Below, piece after piece: positions 57,523-64,000 of a DNA stretch of 64,000 nucleotides. The position numbers were made by a program, and so were the translations under genes. Source of the stretch: an uncultured Mediterraneibacter sp. (GTDB taxonomy: Bacteria > Bacillota > Clostridia > Lachnospirales > Lachnospiraceae). The notes below the pieces were generated by a model. That model made no database searches. It was not told the origin of the DNA and saw only the letters and a list, made by a program, of their open reading frames with translations. Numbering within the stretch: the stretch's first letter is position 1; each line of letters opens with the position of its first letter. Where the stretch lies: NCBI GenBank assembly GCA_944384505.1, contig CALWTQ010000001.1, positions 62,001 to 126,000 on the forward strand. Reading direction: 5' to 3'.

Positions 57523-57594
57523 ATTCTTTCCCCTTCTTTTGTTACATTTTGTATATCTGCGCAGGCTTACTTCACACCCCTGTCAGAAATTTTC

Positions 57595-58386
57595 TCAGCT
57601 TCCCGCAAGCCTCACTTCGCAGAGAATAATTGTAATATTATCTCGTCCTCCCTGATCAAGAGCCTGGCTGAGCATCCTTCCTGCCGCTCCCTTCACTATA
57701 CTTCCTGCCCCTCTATCTTTTTCTGAACTTTCCTGGACAAATATACTTCTGAGCTGTTCGTCTCCGAGCATGTCTGTAAGTCCATCTGAACAGATCAAAT
57801 AAATATCTCTGTCCTCATACTGTGTTACTGTAGTATAGGGATCAATTATCATTTCATTCGGCGGTATACCGAGATATTGGTACAGGGGCGGTTTGACTCC
57901 GTAAGCTGCTATTCCGGTATGATCGACCGATAATTGTACAAGTTCTCCTGAACGGTATCGGTAAATCCTGCTGTCCCCAATGCTGCACAGCGCCGCGCCG
58001 CTGTCCGAAAAGCACAGCATCGCTGCCGTAGTCCCCATGGAGCTGATCCCATGCTCAGCGGCATAGCGGCAGATCTTCTCATTCATCATAGAACACATGC
58101 CTCGCAGCGTTTCTTCCGGATTGTCTTCTATGACCGTCTTTCCCGCTTCCTGCGCTGCCAAAAGCGATGCTGTTTCACCGCACTCCTCCCCGCCCAGGCC
58201 GTCAAAGACGCCGAACAAAACGTTGGTTTTACTCACCTTCAGCATACCTTCCTTAATCGATACGGAAGAAGCTTCCTCATGCCCTCTCCAGCCATCTGCA
58301 CAAATATAATTATCCTGATTTTGAGTTCTGCACTTTCCCGCATGACTGATACACGAATAGCTGATCTGATGCTCCACAGATATCAT
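57595..58386 (-). CDS. PP2C-family Ser/Thr phosphatase
   Basis: 263 residues. Metal-site motifs RTQNQDNY, GVFDGLGG, SIGDSRIYR, LICSDGLTD and RDNITIIL are all present. It lies directly upstream of the NPCBM kinase, the usual kinase-phosphatase pairing, and is the second PP2C of the region. Confidence 0.92.
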   Translation of the reverse strand: MISVEHQISYSCISHAGKCRTQNQDNYICADGWRGHEEASSVSIKEGMLKVSKTNVLFGVFDGLGGEECGETASLLAAQEAGKTVIEDNPEETLRGMCSMMNEKICRYAAEHGISSMGTTAAMLCFSDSGAALCSIGDSRIYRYRSGELVQLSVDHTGIAAYGVKPPLYQYLGIPPNEMIIDPYTTVTQYEDRDIYLICSDGLTDMLGDEQLRSIFVQESSEKDRGAGSIVKGAAGRMLSQALDQGGRDNITIILCEVRLAGS

Positions 58387-58409
58387 TCTCCTTTAAAATT
58401 CCATATAGA

Positions 58410-59063
58410 TTATTCTCTGTAAAAAGTTATCGTCTCCTCATCGTCAAACGAATATGTTCCTGTCGAATTAGAAGCCTGTATCGGTGTCATCAGCAGAGTA
58501 TTATCGTCTTCAAATTCATATTCATACACCGTCTCATTCTGATCGCCCCATCTGCCGGCATAATACAGAACAATCCGGCTGCTTGACTCGTGCCACTCAT
58601 AAGAAGCCGCCTGTGACTCTTCATCTTCTATAAGTGACGCATCTCCGCTTGTCTCATCATGCGGAGCATAAAACACAATTCCATTCCCGTCCTCATTCAT
58701 CCATTTCCCTTCCAGGCGGTCCAGATCCGTCTTTCTTCCAATTACTCCGAATAGAACCACACCTATCACCGCAATAATAATTATTGAGATAATCGGAAGT
58801 ATTGGAAACTTTTTCCTCTTCACCGGAGCGGCGCTGTCGCCAGCGGTGACGGTACTGGACAGCTGTTCCGCCGGCGATAGACTCTCCTGATCATACGGAG
58901 GTCTTTCATTTATCGGGCGGCCGTCTCCCTGATCCAGCACTGTCAGCTTCTCATCCTGTTCAGGCACAGGCGTACCCGGTCTTTCTCCGTTTACCTCTTT
59001 CCCACATCTGGGACAGAAACGTGTTCCTTCTCTCAGCTGCTGACCGCAATTTGAACAAAACAT
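58410..59063 (-). CDS. Zinc-ribbon membrane protein with small beta domain
   Basis: 217 residues from ATG 59063 (GGAGG upstream; the open frame extends 44 codons further without a site). Zinc ribbon (FCSNCGQQLREGTRFCPRCG), disordered linker, membrane helix (about 88-108), then a 100-residue exterior domain (LEGKWMNEDGNGIVF, VYEYEFEDDNTLLM) resembling lipocalin-like/DUF5640 beta barrels. Function unknown. Confidence 0.75.
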   Translation of the reverse strand: MFCSNCGQQLREGTRFCPRCGKEVNGERPGTPVPEQDEKLTVLDQGDGRPINERPPYDQESLSPAEQLSSTVTAGDSAAPVKRKKFPILPIISIIIIAVIGVVLFGVIGRKTDLDRLEGKWMNEDGNGIVFYAPHDETSGDASLIEDEESQAASYEWHESSSRIVLYYAGRWGDQNETVYEYEFEDDNTLLMTPIQASNSTGTYSFDDEETITFYRE

Positions 59064-59211
59064 TATTTTTGCCTCCTTTATTTCTTCCTTGCCCGGTATA
59101 TCTCCGGGTTGCCCCCGCTCTTGGGCAAAGTGTTTTAGTTCCGTCTGTATTTGCTTTTTCATCTTTCGCACGGCTATATCAGATAAGTCATACAAAGCAG
59201 CTGTAAACGTA

Positions 59212-61209
59212 TTATTCCCAACCGCCTACAAACCCCGTTCCTCCATTTACGTTGTATATTCCGTAATATGGAAGTGTTTCCATCTCCGTCACATCTGTAA
59301 ACCCCTGCAGCCACATCAGAAAATTATCCGGGAGGTTTTCCGCAGAAATACCCGGCATAAATATTTTAAATTCCTCTCCGTCTTCAAGACCATACGGTAA
59401 ATCACTGATAACATACCTCACGCCATTTTCGTAGTATTCATCTCCGGGTTCAACGTTCAGTTCTTCCAGGTGCATTGAATATTCATACTCCCCCTCCGCT
59501 TCCGGCAGGGAAAACTTTCCGCTGAAATTGCAAATATAAGTTGTACCATTCGGATAGTTTTCGCCACTTTCACCCATCTCCGAATCATGATACTGTCCAT
59601 GAAAGGTTCCATCCTTTTCAAGATTGAGTTCTGTCGCCCATCCTCCGGCTCCGCTTGTAAATACAAATTCAGCCGGAAGCGTTTCAAAAACAGTGCTGTC
59701 GCCTGACGCCGATTCTTGCTGAGCAGTGTTCTCTGTGTCCTCCTCTTCGGGAACGTTCGCTTCTGCGTCTGCTCCCAGACTGATCACTCCCCATTTACCA
59801 TCTGACTTAACCCAGCATTTCCCTTCATATACCGGAAGGATCTCCTCAAACACGCTCGGTGCAATCACAAGGCTGCCTTCTGCGTTTCTCATCTCCCATA
59901 CACCCTCTTTGACAAGGGGAATATATCCTTCTGTTGCAGCGTAACAGTACGCCAGATCCTCCTCCGTGTAATGCTGCCAGGATGCGTCATATTCAAGCGG
60001 AACTATCTCTTCTCCCTCTGGATTCACATATCCCCACTTTCCATTCTGCTGTACTGCCAGAAGCCCGGAACTCTCCGAACCACATTCATCATAAATAAAA
60101 TCTGTTTTGAGCTCATCACCGTTCCAGATCGCATATGGTAAAATTGCTCTTTCAAGCCAGACTTCTCCGTTTGCAGCATCTGTCGATTTTGTTTCTATAG
60201 CTTCATCATATGTGAGCGGCATCTCTTTAATAGGAATCGATGTTGTCAGCTCATACAATTCCCATGTTCTGTTTCCTCCAGTAAATAGCATACTTTCAAC
60301 TGTATTATGCAGCCCGCCACAATAGTAATATTCCCCCTGTGATCCGAATGCATCTCCGAACATAGCCACTGCCGGTTCCAGCTCACCCGACTCCGCCAGA
60401 TAAAAATCACTCATCTCCATACGGTATTCGGAAGTATATCTCGGCTCCTTCAGCGTTACCTCATAGTATCCCAGAATTGTCCCTACTGCAGTATAACCCA
60501 TCCCTTCCAGCAGATTGCCCTCCATATCTAACAGGCCATACTGTTCTCCCTGCCTGATGACCGCATAGTCCGACTCCATCTGCCTGCATCTCTCATTCTC
60601 CGAAGCAGCATAGAAGTCGCGGCTCTGCAGATAATAGATCTCATCCGCCTCTACTTCCGGCTCCACCGCCCATGTATACAACTCCAGAGTCTTCCACTCC
60701 TCTGCTTTACCTGACAGCTCTTCTTTCGCATTGGCCGATGATACGCTGTCCTGCCCCTGACGGACGATCTCCACAGCCTTCTGCGGCTGGTGATCCGCGA
60801 TATACAGATCCGCCAGTTTCAGATATGGTTCTTCCTTCTTCGGATCAATCGAGATCGCTTTCAGGTAAGATGCTTCCGCATTTTCGTAATCCAGCTCTTC
60901 CAGATACCTGCCCGCATCCGCCAAAGCATCATCATACTGCTCTTTCACCTGCTTCTCATGGAGCAGAAGCGCCGCAGCAATTCCAGCCGCGGCGATAAGA
61001 ATCCCCCCGGCCAGAATCCACGGCCATTTCTTTCTTTTCCTACGTTCCGTTTTTTGCCGTGTATTATCGGATTTCCCCTGCTGTTCCGTTTCTTTTCCCG
61101 GCTTCTCCTGTTTCCCATCAGCAGAATCCGCCTGTTCCACCTTCCATCCGCATTTCGGACAAAATTTTGCATTTTCACTTAATTGCTGTCCACATTTTCC
61201 ACAGTACAT
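59212..61209 (-). CDS. Zinc-ribbon membrane protein with TPR and WG repeats
   Basis: 665 residues from ATG 61209; a longer open frame exists but the zinc ribbon begins at this Met. Zinc ribbon (YCGKCGQQLSENAKFCPKCG), basic linker, membrane helix (about 65-85), TPR (about 90-165; YLEELDYENAEASYLKAISI), WG-like repeats (about 195-500; QYGLLDMEGNLL, NGKWGYVNPEGE, DGKWGVISLG) and a C-terminal beta domain. It combines the TPR block of the 28753 protein with the WG repeats of the 40931 protein. Confidence 0.78.
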   Translation of the reverse strand: MYCGKCGQQLSENAKFCPKCGWKVEQADSADGKQEKPGKETEQQGKSDNTRQKTERRKRKKWPWILAGGILIAAAGIAAALLLHEKQVKEQYDDALADAGRYLEELDYENAEASYLKAISIDPKKEEPYLKLADLYIADHQPQKAVEIVRQGQDSVSSANAKEELSGKAEEWKTLELYTWAVEPEVEADEIYYLQSRDFYAASENERCRQMESDYAVIRQGEQYGLLDMEGNLLEGMGYTAVGTILGYYEVTLKEPRYTSEYRMEMSDFYLAESGELEPAVAMFGDAFGSQGEYYYCGGLHNTVESMLFTGGNRTWELYELTTSIPIKEMPLTYDEAIETKSTDAANGEVWLERAILPYAIWNGDELKTDFIYDECGSESSGLLAVQQNGKWGYVNPEGEEIVPLEYDASWQHYTEEDLAYCYAATEGYIPLVKEGVWEMRNAEGSLVIAPSVFEEILPVYEGKCWVKSDGKWGVISLGADAEANVPEEEDTENTAQQESASGDSTVFETLPAEFVFTSGAGGWATELNLEKDGTFHGQYHDSEMGESGENYPNGTTYICNFSGKFSLPEAEGEYEYSMHLEELNVEPGDEYYENGVRYVISDLPYGLEDGEEFKIFMPGISAENLPDNFLMWLQGFTDVTEMETLPYYGIYNVNGGTGFVGGWE

Positions 61210-61318
61210 CTTTTTTCCCTCTCTTACTCTCATTCCCATTTTGTATCGTTTCTCCACATGCCGCCGCAACGTACATAAGGAACTATAATATAAGCGTAAA
61301 TCGTGCCCGTCCGCTGCC

Positions 61319-62911
61319 TCAGTCTGACATATACTCATATACCGCGGACGAGAGCTGTATGATCGCCGCCCGTCCGGCCCCCGCGTCCGCAAGCTGACTC
61401 ATCATCACGCAGAGGATATAATCTCCGTTTTCGCCACAGATGATTGCCGCATCATTCTCCACATCCCCCAGTTCTCCCGTCTTATTCGCCGTCTCTACAT
61501 CAGACGGTACTCCTGCCGGAATCTTTCCTACTCTCTCCTGCTCTCTCAGACACTCCAGGATCTCATCCGCCCCGTCCAGGCTGCCCTCATATATTTCCCG
61601 CAGGAATCTCCCGCAATCCTCAACAGATGTGTAATTATCTGCCTGCGCATTGGACTCCAGCATCAGCCTTCCCATGGAAGTGTCATTATAGCCATGCGCT
61701 GTACAGAACGAATTGACCGCGGCCATCCCCACATCCGAATTACCCGAACCCAATCTGGTCACAAGAGTATTTGCCGCATTATTGTCGCTGATGGAAAGCA
61801 TATTTCGAATCAGGTTATCTGTTTCGCCCCCATAGCTTTCCTGGGATTTCACTGTTTCATAATTCTCATAAACACAGCCTGCGATATATAGCTTGATCAG
61901 GCTGGCTGATTCCATCGGAGCGCTGTTCACTGATACTTTTCCTCCTGAGCCGATCTGCTCTGCGTACACAGAAACAACCGTACCTTTCTCTTCCTCTCCG
62001 TGGATCTGACTGCGAATCACCTCTTCCAGCCCTGCCGTCTCCTGCTTCTCGTAATACATATCGATCCCATCAGCAATCCCCGATACCATTTTTTCACGGT
62101 ATCCGCCATCAGCCATATTTCGGTCATCCTGCTCATTTGTCATGAACCCCATTTCCAGGATAATGACCGGAATCTCGCTCCAGTTGATCCCTGTCATCGT
62201 ATCGTCTTCCTGAAGCCCAAGATTTGTCATTCCTGTAGCCATACAGTAGGATTCCAACACTGCACGTCCCAGATCTGTACTTTTTTCATGCAGATTTCCT
62301 ACATATGGATTGTCAGCTGATCCCGTCAATACCAGTGCCCCGCTTACACCGGGATCCGTACTCCCGTTCGCATGAATCCGAACCGCAATATCCGCACCTG
62401 CCTCATTCGCCTTCTGCGCGCGCTCTGCATTGCTTATTGCAGTTTCATTATTCTCTCTGGTCAGCAGTACGTCATATCCTCTGCTCTCCAGCTCTCCCTT
62501 AAGCATCAGGGAGATATCCAGATTCAGCGCATATTCCGGAATCCCCGTATACGCTCCTGTCGTTCCTGATGAAGCCTTTGCCTTCAGGGCTCCGCTCCCG
62601 GGCGCGTTTTCTTCCAGCCCGCTCATGTCAATCTCCGGGGACTGATGGCCTGGGTCAATGGCGATCAGAATGCCTTTCTTCCGGGAAGATTCCATTGATC
62701 CGTCCCCCTCACCGGAGGATTCTTCTGTCCCTTCTTTCCGCGCCATTTCTTCTGCATCTCCCATTGCTTTTTGAACGCTCTCTTCCACAGGCCCGGTCAC
62801 AGACATTTCCTCTGTGGATTCCTCATTTCCCGAAAAACGGCCGCATCCCATGAACACCAGCATAAGCGCCGCCGCAAATATGATAAATGCTTGTTTTCCC
62901 CTTACTTTCAT
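61319..62911 (-). CDS. Lipoprotein with amidase and class A beta-lactamase-fold domains
   Basis: 530 residues. Lipobox ending at Cys23. Domain 1 (about 78-275) is N-acetylmuramoyl-L-alanine amidase type 3 with zinc ligands His89, Glu126 and His180 and catalytic Glu253. Domain 2 (about 305-530) is a class A beta-lactamase-like serine hydrolase with SLIK (Ser337, Lys340), SDN (375-377) and KTG (477-479). All key residues of both halves are present. It may cut peptidoglycan and bind or hydrolyse D-Ala peptides or beta-lactams. It sits in the operon with the zinc-ribbon sensors. Confidence 0.85.
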   Translation of the reverse strand: MKVRGKQAFIIFAAALMLVFMGCGRFSGNEESTEEMSVTGPVEESVQKAMGDAEEMARKEGTEESSGEGDGSMESSRKKGILIAIDPGHQSPEIDMSGLEENAPGSGALKAKASSGTTGAYTGIPEYALNLDISLMLKGELESRGYDVLLTRENNETAISNAERAQKANEAGADIAVRIHANGSTDPGVSGALVLTGSADNPYVGNLHEKSTDLGRAVLESYCMATGMTNLGLQEDDTMTGINWSEIPVIILEMGFMTNEQDDRNMADGGYREKMVSGIADGIDMYYEKQETAGLEEVIRSQIHGEEEKGTVVSVYAEQIGSGGKVSVNSAPMESASLIKLYIAGCVYENYETVKSQESYGGETDNLIRNMLSISDNNAANTLVTRLGSGNSDVGMAAVNSFCTAHGYNDTSMGRLMLESNAQADNYTSVEDCGRFLREIYEGSLDGADEILECLREQERVGKIPAGVPSDVETANKTGELGDVENDAAIICGENGDYILCVMMSQLADAGAGRAAIIQLSSAVYEYMSD

Positions 62912-62932
62912 TATCTTTTTCCCTTAGCTCTG

Positions 62933-63631
62933 TCAATTTGCGTCCAGCTTATATCCGTCCGGACTGATAGAAAACTCCTTCTCACTTAAAAACTCCGCGT
63001 TCTTCTTTTCATAGTCATTCAAAGTTCCCGAATAATTTTTATCAAAATCCGCCGGATCATATTTTCCTACATACCATGATTTGGAATTAAAGTAATTCTG
63101 CAGCTCCTGAGAATCAAATCTTCTCCCGCGTCTCGCATAGATCTCATTCTTTGCATAATTGATTTCCTTCAGAGAAAGCCCTTCAATATCCGCATCTGTC
63201 AGATATCTTGAATCACTGTCCGGAATAATATAATCTTCCCCGCTCTTTTCTGTATCTTCCTTATCTTTCAACTTATCCGAAGTTTCCTTTTCCGCCTCTT
63301 CCCCTGCTCCGGACTGTTCTTCTTTCCCGGCGGATGTATCTTTATCATCCTCCTGTACTGCTTCTTCCTGAACGGCTTTCTTCTCCTCTTCTATCAGAAA
63401 TTCTAACGTTGATTGATGCCTTTCTTCCGCCTCTGCAATTGTATGATGCTCGTCCGTAACAATCCACACAGTCACTGCCCCAGCCGCAGCCAGTATCAGA
63501 AAAAGCATAATGAGCACAAGGGGCAACCTTGATCTTTTCTTTTTTCCTTCTTTCCCGTTCAGTGGTGTGCCACACTGATCGCAAAATTCAGAACCCGGTT
63601 CATTCTGCACCCCGCATCTCGGACAAATCAT
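62933..63631 (-). CDS. Zinc-ribbon membrane protein with YARHG domain
   Basis: 232 residues from ATG 63631 (AAAAGGAGG upstream). Zinc ribbon (ICPRCGVQNEPGSEFCDQCG), membrane helix (about 38-58), a long Glu/Lys-rich stalk (about 65-140) and a C-terminal YARHG domain (about 145-225; LSLKEINYAKNEIYARRGRR, YFNSKSWYVGKY). YARHG is an extracellular domain of unknown binding role common in Firmicutes. Confidence 0.85.
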   Translation of the reverse strand: MICPRCGVQNEPGSEFCDQCGTPLNGKEGKKKRSRLPLVLIMLFLILAAAGAVTVWIVTDEHHTIAEAEERHQSTLEFLIEEEKKAVQEEAVQEDDKDTSAGKEEQSGAGEEAEKETSDKLKDKEDTEKSGEDYIIPDSDSRYLTDADIEGLSLKEINYAKNEIYARRGRRFDSQELQNYFNSKSWYVGKYDPADFDKNYSGTLNDYEKKNAEFLSEKEFSISPDGYKLDAN

Positions 63632-63656
63632 AAGTATCTCCTCCTTTTGCCATATA

Positions 63657-64000
63657 TCAGGCCAGGGTATATATATCCCCACCGCCGTCAGGATATCTGT
63701 TCCACACATGGATCTTCATTCCCCGGGGAAGGTAATAGACCCTGTCTTTTCCAAGCGGCTGTCCGCTCTCAAGGAACACACTCATCCGCCTCAGGGGCCT
63801 GATGCAGTATTCCGCATATTCCTCCGCATAATATACTGCCGCTATCGCTGTATCACGCTCCCCGTCAGACATGGAAACTGCCGATTCATCAGATACAAAG
63901 AAACTCTCTTCCTCATACTTCAAAGGATACGCCTTCCCCCGGAATCTGCCGTTTTCCCCCAGAACTGCCCCGTGGAATTCCAGGTGTCCCCTTTTTTCCG
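63657..64000 (-). CDS. C-terminal part of an unrecognised protein, cut by the window edge
   Basis: The frame is open from the window edge to a stop at 63657, giving at least 113 residues (HLEFHGAVLGENGRFRGKAY near the edge, RVYYLPRGMKIHVWNRYPDG near the end). There is no membrane helix in the visible part. The start is outside the window. No family is recognised. It is 25 bp upstream of the YARHG gene and so belongs to the same operon. Confidence 0.6.
   Translation of the reverse strand, partial: EKRGHLEFHGAVLGENGRFRGKAYPLKYEEESFFVSDESAVSMSDGERDTAIAAVYYAEEYAEYCIRPLRRMSVFLESGQPLGKDRVYYLPRGMKIHVWNRYPDGGGDIYTLA

Noticed and set aside
1-64000. CRISPR arrays, tRNA or rRNA genes, insertion sequences or prophage
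   Set aside because: No regularly spaced repeats, tRNA-like cloverleafs, rRNA segments, transposase or phage genes were seen.

Overview
The window looks like chromosome of a gut-type Lachnospiraceae (Clostridia, Bacillota). Evidence for this is the clostridial RpoB/RpoC and L10 leader, strong GGAGG ribosome binding sites, the YesM/YesN-type sensor pair, Flp/Tad genes without an outer-membrane secretin, and many zinc-ribbon membrane proteins of a kind common in that family. Species cannot be assigned from the sequence alone. No rRNA, tRNA, CRISPR array, phage or insertion sequence was seen.

Layout. (1) 1-2505: lon protease behind a perfect CIRCE operator, so probably HrcA-controlled. (2) 2499-12830: galactose-type sugar module on the minus strand. 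It holds mglB-mglA-mglC, a terminator, then a separate operon of YesN-type response regulator, YesM-type sensor kinase and two further periplasmic-binding proteins. The transporter's MglB is circularly permuted relative to canonical MglB, while the second MglB-like protein in the window keeps the normal order. MglC carries a cytoplasmic extension of about 220 residues. (3) 13005-22330: rpoC, rpoB, rplL and rplJ. rplJL sit behind an L10 autoregulatory leader, and rpoBC have their own promoter after a terminator. (4) 22365-28730: a long imperfect palindrome with 30-bp inverted ends, a DUF3791 gene broken by a stop codon, and a Wadjet-type jetA-jetB-jetC operon in which no jetD can be found.

(5) 28750-64000: a very large, almost entirely minus-strand cell-envelope and signalling region. 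It encodes two Hanks-type Ser/Thr kinases with exported sensor domains (a propeller-like domain; tandem NPCBM-like domains), two PP2C phosphatases, an FHA protein, several proteins with an N-terminal zinc ribbon, one transmembrane segment and exported TPR, WG or YARHG parts, a complete monoderm Tad/Flp pilus locus, an O-antigen-ligase-like polymerase, an LRR surface protein, an Lgt-like enzyme and an amidase/beta-lactamase-fold lipoprotein. Two promoters 14 kb apart, one driving the propeller-kinase operon and one driving the Tad-FHA-PP2C operon, are nearly identical over about 36 bp and share ATAACG-type repeats. A divergent XRE regulator next to the Tad promoter is the obvious candidate to bind both. 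This suggests one regulon linking envelope sensing by phosphorylation to pilus production. A DUF4258/YgiT toxin-antitoxin pair and a HicB remnant sit in the two divergent intergenic regions.
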